Below are positions 27,859-34,812 of a DNA stretch of 64,000 nt, piece by piece. Positions within the stretch are counted from its first letter, which is position 1; the number at the start of each line of letters is the position of its first letter. The position numbers and the translations under genes are program-made. The notes under the pieces are model-generated. The model searched no databases. It was not told where the DNA came from and worked only from the letters and a program-made list of their open reading frames with translations. Location: positions 62,001-126,000 of the forward strand of contig NZ_CAJZAR010000031.1 in assembly GCF_914484835.1 (NCBI RefSeq), written 5' to 3'. Origin of the DNA: Paraburkholderia tropica (GTDB lineage: Bacteria; Pseudomonadota; Gammaproteobacteria; Burkholderiales; Burkholderiaceae).

Positions 27859-28662
27859 TCAAGCCTCCGGCTGCTTGAAGATCGCGGACGCGGGCACTTT
27901 CAACGGAATGAACATGCCGAGCACGCAGAGCCGGAACGCGACGTCGGGTGCGCATCCATCGCCGAGGCTGCCGAACACGCCGGAAATCTTCACCTCGCCG
28001 GCGTCGTCGACGTCATCCGTTGCGCTGAAAAAGGCCGAACCGTTCCCGTGGCTGTGGAGGTCGATAGCGAGGCTCTCGTGCTCGGCGAGCGCCGGGCGCT
28101 CGAAGGTGATCGAGCCGGGCGTCGCGCTCGTAGCGAGGAGGGGCCGATACTGCAGCTTCTGCTTTTCAGCGTCCCAGACGATCCAGGCTGCGTATTCGTT
28201 AGGGAGCGCCGCGCGCGCTTCGGCCGCGAATGCCTGCAGCTCCTGCAGTGCGCTTCCAAGGCGGCCGAACGCGAACTCGACCTTCTCTTCCACCGTGCCA
28301 TAGGGCGGCACCGGGCCCGCGGTGGGGATCGCACCGTCGCGCGTCCACGCGAGACGCTGGATGATGTGCAGCCACGGGCGGCGGATTTCCACGAAAACGC
28401 CTTCGGCCGTCATCAGGAACCGGTGGCCGATTTCCTTAAGGGCGGCAAACTTCGCGTGCTTCGGCACGGCTACCGTTGGCGCGCTGTCGAAGAGTGCGAC
28501 ATCGAGGTGCAGCTGCTCGTCATCCTCGGATGCCGCGATCGCGCGCGGTTTGGCGCGTGCGATTTCGTCGGTGACGCCCTTCGAGAATTGGTCGAGCGCT
28601 GCCGCAATGTTTTGCAGTCCTGCGTGTGCGGCGGTTTGGAATGCGTTGAGCAGTTGTTCCAT
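27859..28662 (-). CDS. PRTRC system protein A (JAMM/JAB-domain peptidase)
   Basis: The 267-residue protein has an intact JAMM zinc-protease motif, HxH-x7-S-x2-D, as His203, His205, Ser213 and Asp216 (HSHGNGSAFFSATD); Glu156 (NEYAAW) is a plausible catalytic Glu. JAMM enzymes of bacterial ubiquitin-like systems cut peptide or isopeptide bonds after a Ubl. The N-terminal ~120 residues are a separate, PRTRC-A-specific region. ATG 28662 gives MEQLLNAF. It lies between PRTRC B and the unknown 123-residue gene. Confidence 0.88.
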   Translation of the reverse strand: MEQLLNAFQTAAHAGLQNIAAALDQFSKGVTDEIARAKPRAIAASEDDEQLHLDVALFDSAPTVAVPKHAKFAALKEIGHRFLMTAEGVFVEIRRPWLHIIQRLAWTRDGAIPTAGPVPPYGTVEEKVEFAFGRLGSALQELQAFAAEARAALPNEYAAWIVWDAEKQKLQYRPLLATSATPGSITFERPALAEHESLAIDLHSHGNGSAFFSATDDVDDAGEVKISGVFGSLGDGCAPDVAFRLCVLGMFIPLKVPASAIFKQPEA

Positions 28663-28667
28663 GTTGG

Positions 28668-29381
28668 TCAGTCCTCGGTCGAGATGGTTTTGACGACGTC
28701 GGCGAGCGTGCACTTGGCGTCGATCAGTTGATGGAGAGGGAACGGCGAGCCGTCGAGCAGTTGCTTCCAGAGCCGCACGGCGCCGCCGCGGCCTTTGATC
28801 AGCTTGTCGGCGTTCGCATGCGTAAACCGGCTGCGGAAAAAGGCGTCCTCATACGGCTTGATGCTGTCGCTGTTGAGCGTGTCGGGAGTGACGACGTTGC
28901 CGACGCAGATGCGTCCGTCCTCCCACACGTTGAAATACGGTGCGCGGTAGAGCGCGGTTTGCGCGTCCGGACGGGCGTTATCGCGAAGCGCAAAGACGGA
29001 CCAGTTACCGCGCGTCGCGGCGAACACCAGTGGAGGGTGCTGGCAGTCGCCCGACGCGTTACCGAGTTCGCCTGCATGCTGAAACCACACCCGGCGCGTG
29101 CACGCGGGCACCCACCAGACAAGCATGTTCGGTGCTAAATAGACGACGCGCTCGTGCACGAAACCGCGATAGCTGGTGCGGCGCGCTGCGAGATCTGCAA
29201 ATTCTGCGAGCGCTTCCAGCGTGAGTGGGACGCCCGGCAGCAACGCAGGGCGATCGTCGACCACGCGTACAGCGTGCTGTGTTGCGTATACAGCGCCGTT
29301 GGCGCGGGCGCGATAGAACAGCAGCGCGGCGTCGATTTCGAGATCCGTGTCGGACTCGCACGCAATCTGGACGTCATTCAT
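28668..29381 (-). CDS. PRTRC system protein B (prokaryotic E2-like)
   Basis: The 237-residue protein belongs to the PRTRC B family, which has been grouped with prokaryotic E2-like (Prok-E2 family D) folds. A motif around Cys159, NVWEDGRICVGN, resembles the E2 active-site strand DGxICL. Further conserved segments are LVWWVPA, VWF and PYFNVWE. If the fold assignment holds, Cys159 would be the thioester cysteine. ATG 29381 was chosen (MNDVQIACESD). It overlaps PRTRC F by four bases. Confidence 0.85.
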   Translation of the reverse strand: MNDVQIACESDTDLEIDAALLFYRARANGAVYATQHAVRVVDDRPALLPGVPLTLEALAEFADLAARRTSYRGFVHERVVYLAPNMLVWWVPACTRRVWFQHAGELGNASGDCQHPPLVFAATRGNWSVFALRDNARPDAQTALYRAPYFNVWEDGRICVGNVVTPDTLNSDSIKPYEDAFFRSRFTHANADKLIKGRGGAVRLWKQLLDGSPFPLHQLIDAKCTLADVVKTISTED

Positions 29382-30448
29382 GCGAACACCCGTACGAGAG
29401 CGCGAGGTTGGATGAAGTCGCGGGAACCGAGAAGCTCCAGCACACGTTCGGCGGCGCGCGCGAGCAACGCGGCGGAGTGCATCTTTTGGAGCCACTCGCG
29501 CAGTGACGAGTGTCCTGAATCGTCGTTGAGGCGGATCGGCGTCACGCTCGCGGCTTCAATGTAGTCGCCTTCATAGGCGAAGCGCGCATAGTCATCGATC
29601 ACGCGGCCGGTCGAGTCGTCGTCGGACCAGCGAACGATCAGCGTGAAGTCGACCAGGTCCGCACCAAGGTCGCGAGCTGACAGGTCAGGGAACGGACCGC
29701 AGAAGGTCAACGCCGTCCACAATTCGTCCATTGCGTCGACGAGCTCACTCGCGAAGTGATCGCCTCGCGCTACGCGATTTACCTGTGCTCGCGTCAGGAC
29801 GCGTTGCGGATTGCCCGCCCACTCGGGCATCGTGCCGAACAGATCCTTGTGGCTGACGAATTCGTGATCGGTCAATATCTCTTCGCGCGTGCAGTCGTAG
29901 ACGGCCTGCAATTCCTCAAGCGCATCTTCCTCAGTTGCGCAGCCTTGCCAGTAGGCGTACTTGCCCATGTCTATCATCTTGCTGGTGGTGCAGACGAGCG
30001 GCAGCATGTCGAGCACGTCATACAGCGCGGCGAGAATTGTTTGACCGAGGCCCGTACGCAAACCCTCAAGCCATTCGACCGCGGGCCCGACGCATACGAT
30101 CGGGCCGCTGACCGGCCCATTCTTCGTGGTGATCAGTGCCCACGCGGTCGCGTGCTTGATCGCGTCTTGCGACCTCCAGTGGAAGTTGTTCGAGCTCCGG
30201 TTCTCTTCGATCCGAAGGTTCCACTGGAACAGCGAGAGCCGATCCGCCACTTCGCGCCAATGGCGGTTGAGTGCCTTGGTGCAGAGCGTCATCGTCGACG
30301 CGGGGCGCCGCGCGACATCGGCGTCGTTGATGAGGCCGTCGTCGAGCATCGCCAGCGCGAGTGGGCGCAGGAACGAGTCGGCAGCCGGCACGGTGTAGCG
30401 CGTCGGAATGCCTTCAAGATTGGGTAGCGCGAGAGCCTGATTGGTCAT
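29378..30448 (-). CDS. PRTRC system protein F
   Basis: The 356-residue protein sits between C and B, where PRTRC protein F is normally found, and its size fits. It contains WRSQDAIKHATAWALITTKN, GPVSGPIVCVGPAVEWLE, IDMGKYAYWQGCATEEDALE and a C-terminal helical end. Function is unknown. It overlaps its neighbours by four bases on both sides, so it is tightly coupled within the operon. Confidence 0.78.
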   Translation of the reverse strand: MTNQALALPNLEGIPTRYTVPAADSFLRPLALAMLDDGLINDADVARRPASTMTLCTKALNRHWREVADRLSLFQWNLRIEENRSSNNFHWRSQDAIKHATAWALITTKNGPVSGPIVCVGPAVEWLEGLRTGLGQTILAALYDVLDMLPLVCTTSKMIDMGKYAYWQGCATEEDALEELQAVYDCTREEILTDHEFVSHKDLFGTMPEWAGNPQRVLTRAQVNRVARGDHFASELVDAMDELWTALTFCGPFPDLSARDLGADLVDFTLIVRWSDDDSTGRVIDDYARFAYEGDYIEAASVTPIRLNDDSGHSSLREWLQKMHSAALLARAAERVLELLGSRDFIQPRALVRVFA

Positions 30449-30627
30449 GGCAGCACCGGCATCTGGTTGTGAGGCAGTTGCATGCGGGTTCTGCGCGCGC
30501 GCTGAGTCGCCAGTCGATAAAGCTTCTCAGTATTGGGGTCGCGTGCGACTGCAGGAGCGAGCGTCGTGGCGCTCACTTCGCCGGGCGCGTGCCCCTCAAG
30601 TTCGGCGCGGAGTTGATCGAGCGTCAT
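30445..30627 (-). CDS. Hypothetical small protein inside the PRTRC operon
   Basis: The 60-residue protein starts MTLDQLRAELEGHAPGEVSA and is basic towards the end (LATQRARRTRMQLPHNQ). No family is recognised. It fills the gap between PRTRC C and F with overlap to F and five bases from C. Confidence 0.6.
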   Translation of the reverse strand: MTLDQLRAELEGHAPGEVSATTLAPAVARDPNTEKLYRLATQRARRTRMQLPHNQMPVLP

Positions 30628-30631
30628 CGCG

Positions 30632-31018
30632 TCAGCCTGCGTAACGCGCATGCAGCGCTTTGATGAACGCAATTTCCTCGTCGAGCAGCGGGCACACGTG
30701 CGCACTCGCGATCTGATCGAGTTCGTCGAGATATGCGCGGATCGGCTGCGGAACAATGCTTCCTGCGGCGAGCACAGACTCAATCTGTGCGCGCGCGCCG
30801 AGCACCTGGTCCGTGCAACCCTTCGTGCCTACGGCGCGGCGGAACGTGTAGACGTTCCTGTTGCCTTTAACTTCGGGCCCCTCGATCTCCGCATTGACAA
30901 TCTCGGGGTACGTGTTCGCGTAGAAGTCGCGGACCTGTTGCAGTGAGAAGTTCGGCGCAGGGTCGGTCAGGCGCGCCCCGTTGTAGACGAATTCGCGTGC
31001 GAGCGTTTCGATTTGCAT
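30632..31018 (-). CDS. PRTRC system protein C (ubiquitin-like) with C-terminal extension
   Basis: The first ~67 residues (MQIETLAREFVYNGARL...YPEIVNAEIEGPEV...YTFRRAVGTKG) match PRTRC protein C, a family placed with prokaryotic ubiquitin-like (Prok_Ub) beta-grasp proteins. Family members I know end soon after the GTKG; here 61 further residues follow, mostly helical, ending HARYAG. This suggests a Ubl domain fused to a tail that could be removed by the JAMM protein A. ATG 31018 follows GGAGCG. Confidence 0.85.
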   Translation of the reverse strand: MQIETLAREFVYNGARLTDPAPNFSLQQVRDFYANTYPEIVNAEIEGPEVKGNRNVYTFRRAVGTKGCTDQVLGARAQIESVLAAGSIVPQPIRAYLDELDQIASAHVCPLLDEEIAFIKALHARYAG

Positions 31019-31030
31019 GTTGGGCGCTCC

Positions 31031-31555
31031 TTAGAAAACGTCGAGGCCTTCGGATTGCGCGGGCGCTGCGGCGGGCTGTTCAACGGGCGGTTGCTCTTGC
31101 GTCGGCGATTCGGCGAGCGGCGGCGTGTCTTGCGCGGCCGGCTCGTCGATCCGCATTTGACGCGGATCGACTTCGGATGCGCCGGTGGCGTCGTCTCCGG
31201 ATGCTTTTTCGCCTTCGGCTTTCTCGGCCCTCGGCGGGCGGCCGCCCTTGCGCTTGGAGCCGCCGGGTGCGGGAAGCGCAGGGGCAGCGGTGCCGTTGTT
31301 CGCGGCGCTTGCGGCACGCGCCTGATCGAGAACCGACGCAATGCTCGGTTCGTAGATCGACACGGCGTCGGCGAATTCGGCGTCGAGTTCTTCTGGGGTC
31401 GCGAGCAGAGAAAGCGGGTAGAGCGTCTTTTCGCCCTTGGCGTCGTCGTTGGCGCGCGGCATCACGTTCACGCGCAGCTGGTCGCCTTCGGCGGTGATCA
31501 GCAGGGTGAGCGTCGTTCGGCGCGCGAGCGGGTGCAGCGATGTGAACAGGGACAT
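31031..31555 (-). CDS. PRTRC system protein E
   Basis: The 174-residue protein has an N-terminal domain typical of PRTRC E (MSLFTSLHPLARRTTLTLLI, then YPLSLLATPEELDAEFADA, to about residue 85). A low-complexity Pro/Ala/Glu/Lys-rich tail follows, probably disordered, ending SEGLDVF. Function is unknown. It is the first PRTRC gene of the operon; GAGGTGA precedes its ATG. ParB, usually located just upstream in other PRTRC loci, is absent. Confidence 0.82.
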   Translation of the reverse strand: MSLFTSLHPLARRTTLTLLITAEGDQLRVNVMPRANDDAKGEKTLYPLSLLATPEELDAEFADAVSIYEPSIASVLDQARAASAANNGTAAPALPAPGGSKRKGGRPPRAEKAEGEKASGDDATGASEVDPRQMRIDEPAAQDTPPLAESPTQEQPPVEQPAAAPAQSEGLDVF

Positions 31556-31590
31556 GTGGTCACCTCGTTTGGTTGGTGGAGCGGGGCGGG

Positions 31591-31797
31591 TTAGCTGTCG
31601 TAGTCGCCTGCGGCGCGCAATTTCGAGTCGGCGCGTGTCGCGGCGCGGCGGCGGTCGCGTTCTTCGCGAGCGCGTGCCGAGGTTTCGAGCGTCTGGACGA
31701 TCTCCGGCCGCCGGATTGCGGCGTCAAAGTCGCCAGTCATCCTGAGCAGCTGCCATTCGGCGCGAAGCAAGTGCCGCGGGAGATGTCCTCGTTCCAT
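31591..31797 (-). CDS. Hypothetical small phage protein
   Basis: The 68-residue, Arg-rich protein (MERGHLPRHLLRAEWQLLRM...RAREERDRRRAAT) is mostly helical, with no recognised family. It stands between the leading small genes and PRTRC E, in the position where PRTRC ParB is expected elsewhere, but shows no ParB motif. Confidence 0.55.
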   Translation of the reverse strand: MERGHLPRHLLRAEWQLLRMTGDFDAAIRRPEIVQTLETSARAREERDRRRAATRADSKLRAAGDYDS

Positions 31798-31806
31798 GTT
31801 CGAACC

Positions 31807-31953
31807 TCAGGCGGATCGTTCGGCGTGCTGCGGTTGTACGGGCGCGGCCTCGGGGTCCAGCGCAACCTGAATCGCGGAGAGCGCAACGAGTGCGATCGGC
31901 GCGATGATCCAGATCAGCCAGAGGGGCATGGTCTTTTGCGGTTTGCCGGTCAT
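31807..31953 (-). CDS. Small single-pass membrane protein
   Basis: The 48-residue protein begins MTGKPQKTMPLWLIWIIAPI; one transmembrane helix runs from about residue 9 to 30, followed by a short Pro/Ala-rich tail. Its ATG overlaps the stop of the upstream gene (four bases), supporting that it is translated. No family is recognised. Confidence 0.6.
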   Translation of the reverse strand: MTGKPQKTMPLWLIWIIAPIALVALSAIQVALDPEAAPVQPQHAERSA

Positions 31954-32150
31954 GCCGCCCCCGGGCGTGACGCGCGGGAGCGCGCGACATTTGCCGTAAA
32001 GAAGCCGGTGACAGCGGCGATGAAGAGTTGCGCGCGATCGTTGGCATCGTCGGCGCGCGAGTGCGCGTCGGCGAATGCCGCCGCAGACGTGATGCGTGCC
32101 TCGATCGTGGCCGGGGTCAGCCGCTTGTCGTTGATGTGCGTGGTCGTCAT
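31950..32150 (-). CDS. Hypothetical phage protein
   Basis: The 66-residue protein starts MTTTHINDKRLTPATIEARI and has a helical middle (AAAFADAHSRADDANDRAQL) followed by a hydrophobic stretch (LFIAAVTGFFTANVA). No family is recognised. It overlaps the next gene by four bases. Confidence 0.6.
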   Translation of the reverse strand: MTTTHINDKRLTPATIEARITSAAAFADAHSRADDANDRAQLFIAAVTGFFTANVARSRASRPGAA

Positions 32151-32153
32151 CGC

Positions 32154-32279
32154 TCAGGCTCCGCAGAGCGGTGCGATGGACGCGGCCAGCATGTAGAGCA
32201 CGGCCAGCACGGCGAACGCATGCCAGTCGCGCTTGAACGGCCAGCCGTTCGCGAGTTTTTCGAGTTGCTCGAGCGTCAT
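32154..32279 (-). CDS. Small single-pass membrane protein
   Basis: The 41-residue protein (MTLEQLEKLANGWPFKRDWH, then AFAVLAVLYMLAASIAPLCG) has one transmembrane helix with a cytoplasmic basic/aromatic N-terminus. It is spaced four bases from each neighbour within the leftward operon. Function is unknown. Confidence 0.55.
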   Translation of the reverse strand: MTLEQLEKLANGWPFKRDWHAFAVLAVLYMLAASIAPLCGA

Positions 32280-32283
32280 CGCG

Positions 32284-32445
32284 TTACTCGGCGATGCGCA
32301 CGACTTCGGTCACGTGGGTGCAGCCCGTGACGCGCATCGCGAGTTGAGCGGCGCTGACAGCGTCAGCGGCCTGGAGCTGGACGAACGGCGTGACCGGGCT
32401 CGGCTCGTCGCCCTTCATCAGGTAGAAACAACGGTAGCTGCGCAT
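32284..32445 (-). CDS. First gene of the leftward early operon, hypothetical
   Basis: The 53-residue protein (MRSYRCFYLMKGDEPSPVTP...AAQLAMRVTGCTHVTEVVRI) looks like a small alpha/beta protein. A strong GGAGG precedes ATG 32445, and the operator-bearing promoter lies just upstream. No family is recognised. Confidence 0.65.
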   Translation of the reverse strand: MRSYRCFYLMKGDEPSPVTPFVQLQAADAVSAAQLAMRVTGCTHVTEVVRIAE

Positions 32446-32473
32446 GTGTCCTCCGTAGTGGATGGACGCATGT

Positions 32474-32508
32474 TAGTAAAAACTAAACTGAAAGTAAAGT
32501 AAAAACTA
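32474..32508 (-). promoter_or_regulatory. Left operator pair of the early promoter
   Basis: TAGT-AAAA-ACTA (32474-32485) and AAGT-AAAA-ACTA (32497-32508) are spaced 23 bp, about two helical turns, just upstream of the leftward operon. The same TAGT-N4-ACTA pattern is found in the divergent repressor/cro region, so these are probable repressor-binding sites. Confidence 0.6.
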
Positions 32509-32530
32509 AACCGAGGGCGCAGACGTGCAA

Positions 32531-32552
32531 ACGCCCCGGCTCGGCGGGGCGT
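32531..32552 (-). terminator. Hairpin after the repressor gene
   Basis: ACGCCCCG (32531-32538) pairs with CGGGGCGT (32545-32552). On the minus strand the tail is only TTTGCACG, so it is a weak terminator candidate downstream of the leftward repressor gene. Confidence 0.5.
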
Positions 32553-32577
32553 ATTACTTACTGTGTGCAGTGATTAC

Positions 32578-33336
32578 TTAACGACGACGGTACCGGCGGT
32601 GCTCGACCATCGTTGCGATGATGCGCATGTGGTCGCGCTCGCTGTGCATGATCGGGAAATCGTCGTTTAGGGGGACGAGCTCGAAAACCATCTGGCCGTG
32701 GTCGTTGGTCCCGCGCGGACGGTACTTCTTGAAGGTCGCCTCTTCATGTCCGTTTTTTGCAACAACGAAGTCGCCGGGTAGGGGTTCCACTCGCGGATCT
32801 ACGATCACGCGGTCGCCCTCAAAAAAATCCGGCTCCATCGACTTTCCCCGTATTTCCAGCCCGAAAGCACTCTCAGATACTTCGACATCGGTCATTATTG
32901 TTTCAAACCCTTGCCCGAGCGCATACGGATCGATTGCCTCCGTCATCAGGCCGGCTTGAACGTAGCTGATTACGGGAACCCGGCGATGATCGACGGGTGT
33001 CGGTCCGATGTTCGCATCGAATTGCTTTGACATCCGGCCGCCATTATCGGTCTTCATAAGGGCGCCCGTTTGCTTAATGTAACCTAGTTTTTCACCATTC
33101 GTCGGCGATTCGACAGCATTGTCGAGTGCTTCCCCGCCGATGGCGATGGCGTTGCTGTCGCTATCGAGATAGCCGACGCCCATCCGATATTGATCCTCGA
33201 TGCGTCGCGCGGCGCGCTCGCCAAAAGAGGCGTTCGCGTTCAAGAGCTGTGAGAAGTAGCTCTTTTCCTTCTGCGGCGTGCCGTTGAGCGCTACCCACTT
33301 ACGCAGCTGGGTGCGTCGCTTTTCCTGTATGTCCAT
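32578..33336 (-). CDS. Phage repressor, S24 (LexA/CI-like) family
   Basis: The 252-residue lysogeny repressor has an N-terminal helix-turn-helix (about 5-60, with YFSQLLNANASFGERAARRI) and a C-terminal S24 self-cleaving domain. The cleavage site is Ala128-Gly129 (VQAGL); the nucleophile is Ser166 in GKSMEPDF, and the general-base Lys is 203 or 204 (TFKKYRP). It should keep early promoters off and be inactivated through RecA after DNA damage. It faces the Cro-like gene across a 71-base operator region. Confidence 0.93.
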   Translation of the reverse strand: MDIQEKRRTQLRKWVALNGTPQKEKSYFSQLLNANASFGERAARRIEDQYRMGVGYLDSDSNAIAIGGEALDNAVESPTNGEKLGYIKQTGALMKTDNGGRMSKQFDANIGPTPVDHRRVPVISYVQAGLMTEAIDPYALGQGFETIMTDVEVSESAFGLEIRGKSMEPDFFEGDRVIVDPRVEPLPGDFVVAKNGHEEATFKKYRPRGTNDHGQMVFELVPLNDDFPIMHSERDHMRIIATMVEHRRYRRR

Positions 33337-33341
33337 TGTAG

Positions 33342-33399
33342 TAGTTTAGAGAACTATAAATTAGTATTCACTTGACCAATGGTTTAGTGATAACTAAAC
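33342..33399. promoter_or_regulatory. Right operator region between repressor and Cro-like gene
   Basis: GTTTAGT-GATA-ACTAAAC (33382-33399) is a perfect 7-bp inverted repeat containing TAGT-N4-ACTA. A second imperfect copy, TAGTT-N5-AACTA, lies at 33342-33356. Both sit between the divergent repressor and Cro-like genes, where lambda-type operators are expected. Confidence 0.7.
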
Positions 33400-33407
33400 T
33401 CGCCGGC

Positions 33408-33722
33408 ATGGACCTCAAAACCTACCTCGCCACTGCCGAGCGCGGAACGGCCACCAGACTGGCCGCGTTTCTGCACGTCTCGCCGTCCTATCTCTCGCAG
33501 ATGGCGCACGGCACTGCTCCAATCTCCGAAAAGCGTTGCGTTGCGATCGAAAAGTGGACGCAGGGCGATGTCCGTAGACAGGACTTGCGGCCCGTCGATT
33601 GGCGAGAAATCTGGCCCGAACTCGACCCGGACTTTGTTGCGACGAAACGGTTGGCCTCGAGTGACGACACTCAGCCGCCGGTTGGTAGGCCTCCGCTTGA
33701 CTGCGGCGAAAGCAGCAAATGA
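33408..33722 (+). CDS. Cro/YdaS-like helix-turn-helix protein
   Basis: The 104-residue protein has an N-terminal helix-turn-helix (MDLKTYLATAERGTATRLAA, then FLHVSPSYLSQMAHG, about 18-36) of the YdaS/Cro type and a flexible C-terminus. Its position divergent from the S24 repressor makes it the Cro counterpart, which should favour lytic development. ATG 33408 follows the operator palindrome closely. Confidence 0.85.
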   Translation: MDLKTYLATAERGTATRLAAFLHVSPSYLSQMAHGTAPISEKRCVAIEKWTQGDVRRQDLRPVDWREIWPELDPDFVATKRLASSDDTQPPVGRPPLDCGESSK

Positions 33723-33889
33723 AGAAAGCGCCTGAAACGTTCGTCGTCGCGTCGCTGCTGCGCCGAGAGGGTGATGGCGACTTTCACGCGCCGTGCCGCA
33801 AGTCGTTGTCCCGCAACCCTGTTACGCATGGTGTACCTCCGCGCGGCGGATTCCGTGCGCCTGCACAACATCGAGAGGCGTTTTTATGA
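33719..33889 (+). CDS. Hypothetical small protein
   Basis: A 56-residue basic protein (MKKAPETFVVASLLRREGDG...) whose ATG overlaps the Cro-like stop (four bases) and whose stop overlaps the next ATG. The coupled overlaps are the only support; no family is recognised. Confidence 0.45.
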   Translation: MKKAPETFVVASLLRREGDGDFHAPCRKSLSRNPVTHGVPPRGGFRAPAQHREAFL

Positions 33890-34059
33890 AACGGCTGTTT
33901 GCCCGACTGTTGCTCACGCTGCGGCGGCCTGCGCTCGAGTTGCACGACGAGCAGGGGCTGCGCGCTGGCGCCGAGCAGGCGCGGATCGATGCGCTGCAAC
34001 CCGATCGGCTGCCGTGGCGAATTAACGAGGGGCGGGTGACGCTCGACCGAGTCGATTGA
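33886..34059 (+). CDS. Hypothetical small protein
   Basis: A 57-residue protein (MKRLFARLLLTLRRPALELH...QARIDALQPDRLPWR) with an amphipathic basic N-terminal helix. It begins in a four-base overlap with the previous small gene. No family is recognised. Confidence 0.5.
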   Translation: MKRLFARLLLTLRRPALELHDEQGLRAGAEQARIDALQPDRLPWRINEGRVTLDRVD

Positions 34060-34256
34060 TCGAAGCGCGAATGGGTGCGCTCGCCTACGCGTTCTAGTTG
34101 TTCTTTGCGCCATGCAGTAAGTCGGTGTGTGCCGTTTGGCGCCATTGTCGCATGGGCGTGTGTCGATTCATTTTTGTTGATCATCGCTGGCTCGGTGGGT
34201 TGTTGCTTGCGTGAATCGTAGGCGACCTGGGAGCCGGTTAACAGCATGAAAAGTAG

Positions 34257-34265
34257 TTATCCACA
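34257..34265 (+). promoter_or_regulatory. DnaA box upstream of the CII-like gene
   Basis: A perfect TTATCCACA lies 13 bases before ATG 34278, at the start of the replication module. It could bind host DnaA for replication or for transcription control. Confidence 0.5.
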
Positions 34266-34277
34266 AGGGGATAGAAC

Positions 34278-34784
34278 GTGACGTCGAGATATAGCGAGAC
34301 TGCATGGACCGATGTGCTTTACACGTCCGTGCTCAAGACGCCGGGCAAGGTGGAGGAGGCCGCGCGCTTTCTGACCGAGCGCCGCGGGGTGCGCATCGGC
34401 GCCGAGTCGCTTCGCTTGAAGTTGCGGGAGGTCGAGGGCGCCCGGATTTCGGGCGAGATGTTCGAGCTGCTCGTCGAGTGGATGGTCGAGAAAAACCAGC
34501 CGCACGCACTGGATGCCGTGCATGCGTTCAATGCCCGCTTTGGCTTGATCGCCTCTGAAACGGTGGCCGACCCGGCTCGCGATGGCATTGGCGCGCTCGT
34601 CAATGCCGCGCTCGTCGTCAGCAACCGCACGGGCCAACTGGCTGACGAGATCCGCAAGGCGGCCGAGGACGGCAAGATCGAGCCGCGTGAAGTCGAGTCG
34701 ATCGAGCGTATTGCGCGCGAAGGACAGCGACAGATCGAGCGCGCGGTGCAGACCGCGCACGCGCTCGTCGACGCGCAGCACTAA
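34278..34784 (+). CDS. Phage CII-like regulatory protein
   Basis: The 168-residue protein matches the Phage_CII family (P2/lambda-like regulators): TDVLYTSVLKTPGKVEEAAR with the helix-turn-helix (GRRGVRIGAESLRLKLREVE region, about 36-52) and a C-terminal helical domain (LADEIRKAAEDGKIEPREVE). CII proteins activate the repressor and integrase promoters to establish lysogeny. It lies directly before the helicase gene. Confidence 0.8.
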   Translation: MTSRYSETAWTDVLYTSVLKTPGKVEEAARFLTERRGVRIGAESLRLKLREVEGARISGEMFELLVEWMVEKNQPHALDAVHAFNARFGLIASETVADPARDGIGALVNAALVVSNRTGQLADEIRKAAEDGKIEPREVESIERIAREGQRQIERAVQTAHALVDAQH

Positions 34785-34812
34785 CGACGCCTTTACGAAT
34801 GCCGGGGGTTTA

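Noticed and set aside
33719..33889. A toxin-antitoxin pair from the two small genes after the Cro-like gene
   Set aside because: YdaS/YdaT-like pairs occur at this spot in some phages, but neither small protein shows a toxin motif, so I left them as hypothetical.
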